45,011 nucleotides of DNA from Mizugakiibacter sp. (GTDB taxonomy: Bacteria > Pseudomonadota > Gammaproteobacteria > Xanthomonadales > Rhodanobacteraceae). The position numbers and the translations under genes were made by a program. The DNA is taken from the NCBI GenBank assembly GCA_003233305.1, contig QILI01000019.1, positions 1-45,011 of the forward strand, read 5' to 3'. Positions 36,078 through 44,582 of this stretch are shown piece after piece (the first letter of the stretch is position 1; each line of letters opens with the position of its first letter). Below the pieces are notes generated by a model that was not told the DNA's origin, searched no databases, and was given only the letters and a program-made list of their open reading frames with translations.

Positions 36078-37762
36078 TGCGCTGGGGGTCGCATAAGGTA
36101 TCGCCAGGTACTGCTCGGTCGAATCGACATAGGCAGATCCTGCTACTGCTTTTTGCGATTCTTTGGGGCGCGGTCTGGTTTGTGGGAACCCAGTCACGCT
36201 CCCTGCTTGAGCCCGACGAAGGACGTTACGCCGAAGTTCCGCGCGAGATGGTGGCCAGTGGCAACTGGATCACCCCCCGGGTGGACGGAGTGAAGTTCTT
36301 CGACAAGCCACCCCTGCAGTATTGGGCGACGGCAATTGCCTACGAAACCATCGGTATCAGCAATTTCTCGGCCCGGCTGTGGCCGCTATTGCTGGGTTTG
36401 GCCGGCATATTGGCAGTGGGCTGGGCAGGTTTGCGAGTGGCTGGACGTCGCGCCGGGCTGAGTGCCGCGCTGGTACTGGGTAGCTCGTTCTTGTGGGCTA
36501 TGGGTAGCCATATCAACACCCTGGATCTGGGGGTCAGTGCCATCTTTGCCATGGCCCTTGCCACCTTTATCGTTGCCCAGCTCCCTACCACCGACCCCGG
36601 CCGACGACGTGGTCTGATGTGGCTGACCTGGGCTTTGATCGCTGCAGCGATACTTTCCAAAGGCCTAATTGGTATCGTTTTCCCTGCTGGTACGCTGTTT
36701 TTTTATCTACTGGTCAAGCGCGACTGGGCTCGTTTAAGGCAGGTTGAGTTGCTATGGGGTGGGTTGCTTTGCCTGGCTATATTGCTGCCCTGGTTTATCG
36801 CGGTGAGTACCGCCAACCCCGAGTTTTTCCATTATTTTTTTATCCGTGAACACTTTACCCGTTTCCTTACGAATGAGGATGCCCGGGTACATCCATTCTG
36901 GTTCTTTGTTCCGGTGGTCATCGTGGGAATGTTCCCTTGGCTGGCTTTTCTAACGGCGGCACTGCGCCGACCCTGGCGGCTGTTGTCGATTCGAGATCGG
37001 CAGTTTGATCCGCGTCTGTTTCTGTGGATCTGGACCTGGATGATTTTCCTGTTCTTCTCGATTTCACATTCCAAATTACCGTTCTACATTTTACCTATCT
37101 TTCCGGCCTTAGCCTTGTTGATCGGCATGGAAATGGAACGTATGCGGGGCAGGGCGATAGCGATTCGCTTAGGAATATCGGCCATTTTGCTGGCCATCGC
37201 GGTCCCCGGCCTGTACTGGATTCGTGAACCGGAGAAAGTACAAGTACTGGGTGGCGCTTTTCATAATTTTATTTCTTCCATCTCGGTCATGCTGGCGGTA
37301 TGGGTACTGCTGCTGGCCGTAGCGGTGGTTCTGGCCTGGCGAGGACGGGTAGTGGCGGCCTTGTTGCTGACCGCCGTGGTCGGCCTGGCTGTGCCGCAGA
37401 CCTTGCTGATTCGTTTTCAGGTACTGGCACCGATCTACTCGGCCGAACCTATGGCAGCGAAGATTGCTCCATTTCTTGCTCCGGGTGAACCGGTTTATGC
37501 CGTGCACTGGTTCCGTCGGGGTTTGCCGTTCTACCTACGGCGTACGGTCACCTTGGTGAATGAAGTGCCTTACGATTTGCGTTCAGGGTTGCGCTGGGAG
37601 CCTCAAAAGGGGATGTCGATGACGGTATTCCGTGCTCGCTGGGAGACCCAAGCGAGCGGCTTGGCGATCATGACCCCGGCACGCTTGGCCCGTCTGCAAC
37701 ACGATGGCCTGCGTCTCAATATCCTGGCTAGTGGACCGGACTGGGTTGCCGCAGGACATTGA
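36077..37762 (+). CDS. GT39/ArnT-like membrane glycosyltransferase
   Basis: A 561-residue protein with about eleven hydrophobic segments. The first periplasmic loop holds LLEPDEGRYAEVPREM with the Asp47-Glu48 pair typical of the lipid-linked-sugar transferases, then KFFDKPPLQYW. ArnT relatives move aminoarabinose or other sugars from undecaprenyl phosphate to lipid A or proteins on the periplasmic side. The preceding GT2 could make its donor. The full arn pathway is not here, so ArnT itself is not certain. Confidence 0.88.
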   Translation: MRWGSHKVSPGTARSNRHRQILLLLFAILWGAVWFVGTQSRSLLEPDEGRYAEVPREMVASGNWITPRVDGVKFFDKPPLQYWATAIAYETIGISNFSARLWPLLLGLAGILAVGWAGLRVAGRRAGLSAALVLGSSFLWAMGSHINTLDLGVSAIFAMALATFIVAQLPTTDPGRRRGLMWLTWALIAAAILSKGLIGIVFPAGTLFFYLLVKRDWARLRQVELLWGGLLCLAILLPWFIAVSTANPEFFHYFFIREHFTRFLTNEDARVHPFWFFVPVVIVGMFPWLAFLTAALRRPWRLLSIRDRQFDPRLFLWIWTWMIFLFFSISHSKLPFYILPIFPALALLIGMEMERMRGRAIAIRLGISAILLAIAVPGLYWIREPEKVQVLGGAFHNFISSISVMLAVWVLLLAVAVVLAWRGRVVAALLLTAVVGLAVPQTLLIRFQVLAPIYSAEPMAAKIAPFLAPGEPVYAVHWFRRGLPFYLRRTVTLVNEVPYDLRSGLRWEPQKGMSMTVFRARWETQASGLAIMTPARLARLQHDGLRLNILASGPDWVAAGH

Positions 37763-37834
37763 ATTCGCGCATTTTGCATACCCCCTTGGGTTCGTGTTGT
37801 AGCATGCTGAGTGCATAGCCAAGGGGAGCGGTTC

Positions 37835-39349
37835 ATGCCTCAATTCAGGGAATACGATCAATTTGATGCACTTGGATTGGCAGAACAAGTTGCCAAGGGT
37901 GAAATTCGCCCTGAGGATTTGCTGGAAACCGCCATGGCGAGGGCGGCAACTGCACAAGTGGCCTTCAATGCTCTGGTTCGCCCCCTCCATGAGCAGGCCC
38001 GCAAGACCCTGGCGGCGGAATTACCGAACGGACCCTTGCGGGGCGTACCTTACCTACTCAAGGATTTGCTGCAACCGCTTGCGGGTGCCCGTCTGGGGAT
38101 GGGCAGCAGGGCCTTGGAGGGTTATGTAGCCGACCACGATTGTGCTTTGGTAAGCCGTCTCAAACAGGCCGGAGTGGTAATTTTCGGGCAGACCTGTGTA
38201 CCTGAATTTGGCCTGCTGGCGTTTACCGAACCCGAGGTATCAGGCATTACCCGTAATCCGTGGGATCCGACCCGCACCCCAGGTGGCTCCAGCGGCGGCA
38301 GCGCCGCTGCCGTGGCGGCCCACATTGTCCCGGCGGCAGGAGCCAATGATGGGGGAGGTTCGATCCGCATTCCAGCGGCCTATTGCGGATTATTCGGACT
38401 CAAACCCAGCCGTGGCCGGGTCAGTTCCGCACCGGACCGAAGCGAAGTCTGGATGGGCGCATCTTGTGACCATGCCCTCACCCGCAGTGTGCGGGATAGC
38501 GCTGCGCTGCTCGATGCTGTGGCCGGTACGACGGCAGGTGATCCATTTGTGATCCAGCCGCCAGAACAGCCCTTTCTGGCAGCACTTGAGCAAGCTCCGC
38601 CACGATTACGTATCGGCATGAGTACCCGTGCTCCATTGGGTACGGCAGTGGATAGGGAGTGTGTCGCGGCGGTTGAGGACACTGCCCGCTTACTCGAATC
38701 CCTGGGGCATCATGTTGAGCAAGCCGAGCCGGAGATCGATGGCCAGGCCCTTTTCCAGGCCTATCTGTGCATGTATTTCGGTGAAGTGGCGGCCTTACGT
38801 CGGGATATCATACAGTTACGTGGCAAGGGTGCGGATCGGCATTTCGAGCCGGTTACCCGTGCTCTGGCAGCGATTGGCGAAGCCATTTCTGCTGCTGAAT
38901 TCGTTTGCTGGCAACAGCGCTGGAATGATTTTGGCCGCAGTCTGGGACGGTTTTTCAAGACTTACGACCTGTTTCTTACTCCCACTACGGCCGGGTTGCC
39001 GCCGCATATCGGTGAGCTGCAGCCCAAACCTTACGAGCAGCGAATCCTGTCCCTGGCTGCAGCACTGCATGCGGGCAGTCTGCTGCGTCGGTTTGGAATG
39101 GTCGAAAAAGTGGCTCTGGAAAATCTGTCCCGTACCCCATTCACCCAGTTGGCCAACCTGAGCGGAGTGCCGGCAATGAGCATGCCCTTATACTGGACCT
39201 CACAAGGCTTGCCGATAGGCGTTCACTTCACTGCGGCATTCGGAGCCGAATCGCTGCTGTTCAAGCTCGCGCTTGAACTGGAGCAGGCCAGGCCCTGGTT
39301 TGAACGCCGTCCGGTAGACCTTGCGAGTGGTGATTCCCCGGTCCTTTGA
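37835..39349 (+). CDS. Amidase signature-family hydrolase
   Basis: A 504-residue amidase with the Ser-cisSer-Lys arrangement: Lys76 in YLLKDLLQ, the [13 protein letters not shown] loop, and nucleophile Ser176 in [13 protein letters not shown], where most relatives have GTDGGGS. It resembles stand-alone fatty-acid-amide or general amide hydrolases rather than GatA, as no gatC or gatB is adjacent. GGGGAG precedes ATG 37835 by about six bases; the ATG at 37811 has none. It follows GT39 after 72 bases, and its substrate is unknown. Confidence 0.9.
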   Translation: MPQFREYDQFDALGLAEQVAKGEIRPEDLLETAMARAATAQVAFNALVRPLHEQARKTLAAELPNGPLRGVPYLLKDLLQPLAGARLGMGSRALEGYVADHDCALVSRLKQAGVVIFGQTCVPEFGLLAFTEPEVSGITRNPWDPTRTPGGSSGGSAAAVAAHIVPAAGANDGGGSIRIPAAYCGLFGLKPSRGRVSSAPDRSEVWMGASCDHALTRSVRDSAALLDAVAGTTAGDPFVIQPPEQPFLAALEQAPPRLRIGMSTRAPLGTAVDRECVAAVEDTARLLESLGHHVEQAEPEIDGQALFQAYLCMYFGEVAALRRDIIQLRGKGADRHFEPVTRALAAIGEAISAAEFVCWQQRWNDFGRSLGRFFKTYDLFLTPTTAGLPPHIGELQPKPYEQRILSLAAALHAGSLLRRFGMVEKVALENLSRTPFTQLANLSGVPAMSMPLYWTSQGLPIGVHFTAAFGAESLLFKLALELEQARPWFERRPVDLASGDSPVL

Positions 39350-39442
39350 AGTTACTATGCGGTGGTTTGGCGGGTTTCCCGCGATGGGATGTCGTACTTG
39401 GTTGCGGGGTGATGTATCCCGATCAGACAGGATCGAAGTAGT

Positions 39443-40510
39443 TTGAATAATTCGTCGAATCATGCCCGGCACACTCAATCCAATGCCGACGATACCTCAA
39501 CCCGGGTTACCACCAGCCCGGCCATCGATCCACATGCCATCGCTCGCATACTGGTTGCCAGGCCGAATCATCGCCTCGGTAACTTGTTGCTGTTGACGCC
39601 GCTACTGGTAGAACTCGAACGCTTACTGCCGGGGGCTGAAGTCGATGTATTCGCCGGGCCCGATATTGCCGCTGAGCTGCTCGACGGGTTTCACTCGGTC
39701 AACCGGGTCATGTGCTTGAGTGCCCGGCCGGTATTGCAACCGGGTCGTTTGCTCGGGTACTGGCGGGATTTGCCGAGGCGTCATTATGATCTGGCGATTG
39801 ATGCCGAATTGCGCTCGCATTCCTCACGGCTGGCCGTGGCTCGCAGCCGAGCCGGCTGGCGGATCGGCTTTGCGGGTGGTGGCAATGATTCACACCTGAC
39901 CCATGCGATTTCCAGACCTGCAGAGGATCAGCATGAAGCCCGCCTGCCAGTGCATCTGTTGCGTCAAGCCTTACAGCAAAGTGATGAGTGGCCGATTCCA
40001 CCACTTACCCTGTACATGGATGCGTCTGAACGTGATCTTGGTCAGAGACGTCTCACTGCTGTGCTCGGCCCTGCCGATTTATCTGCGCCACGGATTGGCT
40101 TGTTCGCCGACGCCACCGGGGCCAAGCGGTTGCCGGTGGCGTGGTGGGAAGCATTGACTTCCCAGTTGCAGCAACGCCTTCCTCGCGCCCGTCTGCTGGA
40201 GATCGTCCCCGCCCATGGGCGCCGCCTTTTATCATCCCCGCTGCCTACGGTGTTTTGCTCACCACTGCGGCGTCTGGCTGCACTACTTTCCGGTTTGGAT
40301 CTGGTCGTTGCCGCTGATTCGGGCTTGATGCATCTGGCTGTGGCCTCGGGGGTGCCCACCCTGGGTTTGTTCCGCAGTACCGACCCGCAACGCTACCGAC
40401 CCTATGGTGGCCGGTCCTGTGCCGTCGATGTTCGCCGCGAGGATATACAGGCAGTGGTGTTGCAGGCAGCAAGCAGGCTTGAATCGGGTGCAGTTGTCTC
40501 TGCAAGTTGA
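39443..40510 (+). CDS. GT9 family glycosyltransferase (heptosyltransferase-like)
   Basis: A 355-residue GT-B fold protein. ILVARPNHRLGNLLLLTPLL near residue 36 is the start of the heptosyltransferase fold, and the C-terminal nucleotide-sugar region has LDLVVAADSGLMHLAVASGVPTLGLF. It probably adds a heptose or similar to lipopolysaccharide core. Codon 1 is TTG with no clear ribosome binding site; the first 30 residues are polar and may be an over-extended N-terminus (a later start is possible). It ends convergent to the EF-G paralogue. Confidence 0.88.
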   Translation: MNNSSNHARHTQSNADDTSTRVTTSPAIDPHAIARILVARPNHRLGNLLLLTPLLVELERLLPGAEVDVFAGPDIAAELLDGFHSVNRVMCLSARPVLQPGRLLGYWRDLPRRHYDLAIDAELRSHSSRLAVARSRAGWRIGFAGGGNDSHLTHAISRPAEDQHEARLPVHLLRQALQQSDEWPIPPLTLYMDASERDLGQRRLTAVLGPADLSAPRIGLFADATGAKRLPVAWWEALTSQLQQRLPRARLLEIVPAHGRRLLSSPLPTVFCSPLRRLAALLSGLDLVVAADSGLMHLAVASGVPTLGLFRSTDPQRYRPYGGRSCAVDVRREDIQAVVLQAASRLESGAVVSAS

Positions 40511-40517
40511 GCTATTT

Positions 40518-40559
40518 TCCGGTTTTTAGTGAGCTGTGAATGCACGATCCAAAACCGGA
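40518..40559. repeat. Inverted repeat between convergent GT9 and EF-G-like genes
   Basis: TCCGGTTTT (40518-40526) and AAAACCGGA (40551-40559) form nine perfect pairs with a 24-base loop in the 52-base convergent gap. Either strand gives a stem with the A/T run inside, not after it, so a textbook terminator is not certain. It might stop transcription from both sides. Confidence 0.45.
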
Positions 40560-40562
40560 GTT

Positions 40563-42608
40563 TCAGTCCTCCTCGGCACGTGGTTTCCAGGTTGCACTGA
40601 GGTTTTTCTGTACAGTAGATGGGGCCGGTTCGTAGTGGCTGAATTCGTATACAAACCGGCCCTGTCCGGCCGTCATTGATTTCAGTTCGGTGGCATAGTC
40701 CGTCAACTCTGCCAAGGGTGCCTGGGCTTTGATCAGGCTTTCCCCGCGGTACGAGGCTTCGGTACCGAGAATGCGTGCCCGTCGTGAGGCGAGGTTGCCG
40801 GTAATGTCACCGACACGGGTATCGGGGATGGTGACATGCAGATCGACCATGGGTTCCAGCAGTTGTGGTGATGCTTTAGCGAAGGCATCAAGAAAGGCCT
40901 TGCGGCCCGCCGTCACGAAGGCTACTTCCTTGGAGTCGACCGGATGGGATTTACCATCCAACACCGTTACCCGTAGATCCTCAATGGGATAACCAGCCAG
41001 AGCCCCTTCATTCAAGGCGCGGTGGATACCCTTCTCAATGGCGGGCAGATATTGACCCGGAATCACGCCCCCCTTGATCTGCACCTCGAATTCGAAACCC
41101 TGGCCGCGTTGCAAAGGATCGATACGCAGATAGACCTCACCAAATTGCCCGGCACCACCGGTCTGTTTCTTGTGCCGGTAATGGCCTTCAGCATGGGTGC
41201 TGATGGTTTCGCGATAGGCAATCCGCGGTGGATGCTGAACGATTTCCACACCATAGCGCTCGCGCATACGCTCGAGCATCACCTTCAGGTGCAGGGCTCC
41301 CAAGCCCTGGATAACGGTTTCATTGAGCTCACGATGGTGCTCAACACGGAAGCAGGGATCTTCTTCAGTGAGTCGGTGTAGGGCGGTGGAAAGCTTCTGT
41401 TCCTGACCTTTTCTGGCCGGTTCGATGGCCAGGCTGAACATGGGTTTGGGAAAATGGAGAGGGGCGAGGCGAATCTCGTCCTCTTCGTGCGAATCATGCA
41501 AAACAGCATCGAAATGAATATCATCAACTTTGGCCACAGCAGCCAAGTCGCCGGGACCCGCAGATTGGATCTCGACAGTCTGCTTACCTTGCAGACGAAA
41601 TACATGGCTGACCTTGAAGGACTTGTGGCCATCATCGATGAATAATTGCGAATCGTGTTGTATGTGCCCCTGATAGACCCTGAATACGCTGAGTTTGCCC
41701 ATGAAAGGGTCGTTGATGATCTTGAAAACATCAGCGATGACATGCAGAGCAGGATCGGGTACTGCGTGTAGCGGCTCCACTTGGCCGTGATGGTGACGTT
41801 CGAAGGGTGGTGGGTTGCCTTCAGCAGGATTGGGCAGCAAGCGCTCGGCAAGCTGCAGAAATTCAGTCACGCCTACGTCAGTGGTGGCCGACATAAAGCA
41901 GATCGGAATCAGGTGCCCTTCGCGCAGGCATTGTTCAAAGGCGTTGTGCAAATCCTCACGGCTGAGTGCGTCTTCGCCTTGATCAAGATAGCGGCCCATG
42001 ACGCGTTCGTTGATTTCCACTACCTGGTCAAGAATGCGCTGGTGTGCATCAGCCAGCCGGTCAAAATCGGCTTTACCTTCATGCTGGAAAAAGGCATCCA
42101 GAATTTGTGTGCCGCCCTCGGCAGGGAGCTGCACAGGCAGACATTCCGAGCCGAATTCTTCCCGTATATCGTTGATCAATGCGGGCAGATTCAAGTCGTC
42201 AGCATCAATATGATTAATGACCAGCACCCGGGGCAAATGACATTCGCGTGCGTAATGCATCATCTGCCGAGTGCCGTATTCAATACCGTTGCTGGCATTG
42301 ATCACAATGACGGCGGTTTCGACCGCATGCAGGGCGCTCAGAGTAGGACCGCGAAAGTCAGGATAGCCGGGGGTGTCGATCAGATTGATGCGTAGGTCCG
42401 GCCTTTCAATGCTCGCCAGCGAGGTTTGCATGGAATGGCCATGCTGAATTTCCAGTGGTTCATGGTCGGAAACCGTGTTGCCACGCTCGATATTGCCCGG
42501 AGTGCGGGTCAGGCCGGCGGTATGCAGCAGTGCCTCAAATATCGTCGTCTTGCCGCTACCGGCATGGCCGACCAGAGCGATGTTGCGAATCTGCGATGGC
42601 TGAATCAT
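40563..42608 (-). CDS. EF-G paralogue with altered GTPase motifs (EF-G-like)
   Basis: A 681-residue five-domain translational-GTPase-like protein. The P-loop GHAGSGKT (14-21) is intact. The switch II motif reads DTPGYPDF (78-85) with Tyr82 where canonical EF-G has the catalytic His, and the G4 motif reads NHID (132-135) instead of NKxD. The C-terminal domains (QTGGAGQFGEVYLRI, domain IV DLRVTVLDGKSHPVDSKEVAF, domain V) are recognisable. It is therefore probably not the translocase; families of EF-G-like proteins are linked to ribosome recycling or unknown roles. It stands alone, convergent with GT9. Confidence 0.9.
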   Translation of the reverse strand: MIQPSQIRNIALVGHAGSGKTTIFEALLHTAGLTRTPGNIERGNTVSDHEPLEIQHGHSMQTSLASIERPDLRINLIDTPGYPDFRGPTLSALHAVETAVIVINASNGIEYGTRQMMHYARECHLPRVLVINHIDADDLNLPALINDIREEFGSECLPVQLPAEGGTQILDAFFQHEGKADFDRLADAHQRILDQVVEINERVMGRYLDQGEDALSREDLHNAFEQCLREGHLIPICFMSATTDVGVTEFLQLAERLLPNPAEGNPPPFERHHHGQVEPLHAVPDPALHVIADVFKIINDPFMGKLSVFRVYQGHIQHDSQLFIDDGHKSFKVSHVFRLQGKQTVEIQSAGPGDLAAVAKVDDIHFDAVLHDSHEEDEIRLAPLHFPKPMFSLAIEPARKGQEQKLSTALHRLTEEDPCFRVEHHRELNETVIQGLGALHLKVMLERMRERYGVEIVQHPPRIAYRETISTHAEGHYRHKKQTGGAGQFGEVYLRIDPLQRGQGFEFEVQIKGGVIPGQYLPAIEKGIHRALNEGALAGYPIEDLRVTVLDGKSHPVDSKEVAFVTAGRKAFLDAFAKASPQLLEPMVDLHVTIPDTRVGDITGNLASRRARILGTEASYRGESLIKAQAPLAELTDYATELKSMTAGQGRFVYEFSHYEPAPSTVQKNLSATWKPRAEED

Positions 42609-42991
42609 GGTGCATCAACTCCTGTGACGTGGGAGACGCGGGCCCGGTAGCCTGTCGAACTATGTAGATTGTAGCGAGGGTATGGAACGGCAGGTCAGAA
42701 TTTTTATGGACTTGTAACGATGGTGATCCATTTAACCATAATCCGGGATCCCGCAGGTCGTTAACGCGCCTCGGAAGTTCCAGCCATTATTTGATTGCGG
42801 GCACGGCTTCTGGCTGTGGCAAAAAATGATTGGTAACTGAACGAATACGGATATCTGTTGGGTGACAGGTAAGTATCCGCAGCAGACTGAAGCTGAACGA
42901 GTCTTACCGGTTTCGATTCCGGTTCAAGCCGGATTCAGTTGAACCGGGTAGTTTAGGAATCAGGTAATCCCTGTCGTAACGGAGGTGCAGC
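42609..42991. other. 383-base intergenic region before the glycine-zipper gene
   Basis: No gene was found in this stretch. It carries a 9-bp perfect inverted repeat, CCGGTTCAA (42919-42927) with TTGAACCGG (42939-42947), preceded by another ACCGG at 42906, about 45 bases upstream of the next start. It could be an operator or a leader hairpin. It must also contain a promoter for the EF-G paralogue on the minus strand, which I could not place. Confidence 0.5.
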
Positions 42992-43597
42992 ATGAACAAG
43001 AAGAGTTGGCTCAAACCGCTGCTTTTGGTGGCCTCACTGACGCTTATTGCCGGACCGGCTTGGGCTGATTCACCCGGATGGGTGCCCGGCCAGGGCAATT
43101 GGCGCGACCCGGACACGACAGTACGTTATGCCTGGGCTAGGGTGGTGTCGGTACATCCGGTTTATACGCAGGTGCGCCGTCCGGTATCTCGTGATATCTG
43201 CTATCGGCAACCGGCTTATACCACGGCTCGGGTGCGCTACCACAACCCTGACTCCACCGCATCGACCTTGCTCGGTGCCGTGATCGGTGGGGCTCTGGGT
43301 CATACCGTCGGCCACGGTAATGGGCGCACTGCTGCAACCATTGCCGGGGCCGTGATTGGCGGTGCGATTGGTAATAATACCTCCCGCAACGATGGTTATT
43401 ATTCCCGCGAACAACGCTATGTACCAAGCCGTGAACAATGCCGCACGCAGACCCGTTGGCAGCATAGTGAACGCTTACTGGGTTACGATGTCACCTATCG
43501 TTATCAGGGTACCGACTATCGGACCCGCACCCAGCAACAGCCGGGACAGCGTATCCGGGTGCGAATACAGCAGATTGTTTCACCCGCTGGAGATTGA
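42992..43597 (+). CDS. Glycine-zipper (17-kDa surface-antigen-like) envelope protein
   Basis: A 201-residue precursor with a clear signal peptide (MNKK, hydrophobic core, PAWA-D cleavage near 25). The centre carries a glycine zipper LLGAVIGGALGHTVGHG...IAGAVIGGAIGNN, the 2TM_ glycine-zipper motif of the Rickettsia 17-kDa/YmgG type, flanked by Arg/Gln/Tyr-rich soluble parts. Such proteins sit in the outer membrane or periplasm; molecular role is poorly known. GGAGGTG 7 bases before the ATG is an excellent ribosome binding site. A terminator follows. Confidence 0.88.
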   Translation: MNKKSWLKPLLLVASLTLIAGPAWADSPGWVPGQGNWRDPDTTVRYAWARVVSVHPVYTQVRRPVSRDICYRQPAYTTARVRYHNPDSTASTLLGAVIGGALGHTVGHGNGRTAATIAGAVIGGAIGNNTSRNDGYYSREQRYVPSREQCRTQTRWQHSERLLGYDVTYRYQGTDYRTRTQQQPGQRIRVRIQQIVSPAGD

Positions 43598-43625
43598 GTA
43601 AGGTTTTTCACTTACTTGAAAGCTC

Positions 43626-43654
43626 AGACGGCGCGTACTCCGCGCCGTCTTTTT
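43626..43654 (+). terminator. Strong intrinsic terminator after the glycine-zipper gene
   Basis: A 9-bp perfect GC-rich stem GACGGCGCG/CGCGCCGTC (43627-43635 and 43641-43649) with a TACTC loop runs directly into TTTTT. The flanking A-T at 43626/43650 extends it. Confidence 0.93.
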
Positions 43655-43689
43655 GTGGCATCTATAACGGGCCCTGATGTAAATCACGA

Positions 43690-43725
43690 TTAAGACCGGA
43701 TATTCCACGAAATATCCGGTCTTAA
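43690..43725. repeat. 15-bp perfect inverted repeat upstream of the membrane-anchored gene
   Basis: TTAAGACCGGATATT (43690-43704) and its exact complement AATATCCGGTCTTAA (43711-43725) are separated by CCACGA. It lies 36 bases after the terminator and 39 bases before the GTG of the next gene. There is no T run, so termination is not indicated. It could be a long operator, a hairpin leader or the remnant of a small repeat family. Confidence 0.8.
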
Positions 43726-43764
43726 GTCTGGTAAGGGTTGATAGGGGTGACGGAGGAATCAGGC

Positions 43765-44556
43765 GTGGCGTATGGCTTCGATCATGCGGGTCGTACCCCG
43801 CGGCACCCGAAGTGGCTGCTCTGGGGATCGGAGCATTGGCTGCGAGTGGCTGCCTGGACGCTGGTACTGGTCATCCACAGCCTCTTTTTTTATACTTTGC
43901 TGCGGCCAGCCGATGCCTGGCATAGTCACTATCCAGCGTCTGCCGGCCAGGTTCTGATGGTCAGGCTAATTCCTGCTCAGCAGCCGGTTTCACCAAAACC
44001 TGTGCCGTTTCCCGTGGCACCACAGGTCCAAGCTCAGACAATCCCTCCGGTGTCATCCCGGGTATCCCAGCGCAAGACCACTCCGCTGGCCAGTAAAGCG
44101 GAACCCATATTGAAGCTTTACGCTCCTAATGGCAGCTTGTATTTGCCTGAGAAAGCCTGGCAGTCCGCTCCCCGGATGCCCGCATTCCGAGCCCATCTCC
44201 CCCAAGGTAATCGGCTCTTGCACAATCGACAGCTTATCGGTTATCACAGTACCGTGTTCAGCACGAGTTGGGCTCCAGGAAACGTTTCACTATTGAATCA
44301 GTGGCTGGGTGACTATGTACGCAAGACCACCCAGAAGATCACTCTACCGGTGCAGTTGCCAGGGAATACCCACTTCACCTGTTATATCCTGCTATTTCCA
44401 CCCTCAGGGGGCTGTGGATTTGTCAGACCCAAACAAACCTCAAGTTTCCATCGGCCCAAAAATGCTGACACCATCCAACAATTACCGTCACTGCTGCTGG
44501 TGCCCAGTAACCCGCTTCCTGCTCCCGTGGCTTCCGTGGCCCCCAACGGAGGTTGA
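43765..44556 (+). CDS. Membrane-anchored protein of unknown function
   Basis: A 263-residue protein that I do not recognise. After about 30 residues with basic character, one hydrophobic segment (VAAWTLVLVIHSLFFYTLL) follows, then a Pro/Gln-rich stretch (QQPVSPKPVPFPVAPQVQAQ) and a soluble part with a conserved-looking block around LNQWLGDYVRKTTQK and cysteines in HFTCYI and GGCGFVRP. The layout resembles TonB-like or single-pass periplasmic proteins, but no TonB C-terminal domain is visible. GTG 43765 with GGAGGA 8 bases upstream is chosen over TTG 43738. It is convergent to tsaB over 26 bases. Confidence 0.75.
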   Translation: MAYGFDHAGRTPRHPKWLLWGSEHWLRVAAWTLVLVIHSLFFYTLLRPADAWHSHYPASAGQVLMVRLIPAQQPVSPKPVPFPVAPQVQAQTIPPVSSRVSQRKTTPLASKAEPILKLYAPNGSLYLPEKAWQSAPRMPAFRAHLPQGNRLLHNRQLIGYHSTVFSTSWAPGNVSLLNQWLGDYVRKTTQKITLPVQLPGNTHFTCYILLFPPSGGCGFVRPKQTSSFHRPKNADTIQQLPSLLLVPSNPLPAPVASVAPNGG

Positions 44557-44582
44557 ACGCCAATGTAGTGGATCTCGTAATG

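Noticed and set aside
37835-39349. Amidase as GatA of the glutamyl-tRNA amidotransferase
   Set aside because: No gatB or gatC neighbour.
42939-42968. TTGAAC-N18-GGTAAT as promoter for the glycine-zipper gene
   Set aside because: The start would be only about 17 bases before the ATG, and the -10 is a weak match.
43690-43725. Long inverted repeat as an intrinsic terminator
   Set aside because: It is followed by GTCTGGTAAGG, not a T run, and a strong terminator already lies 36 bases upstream.
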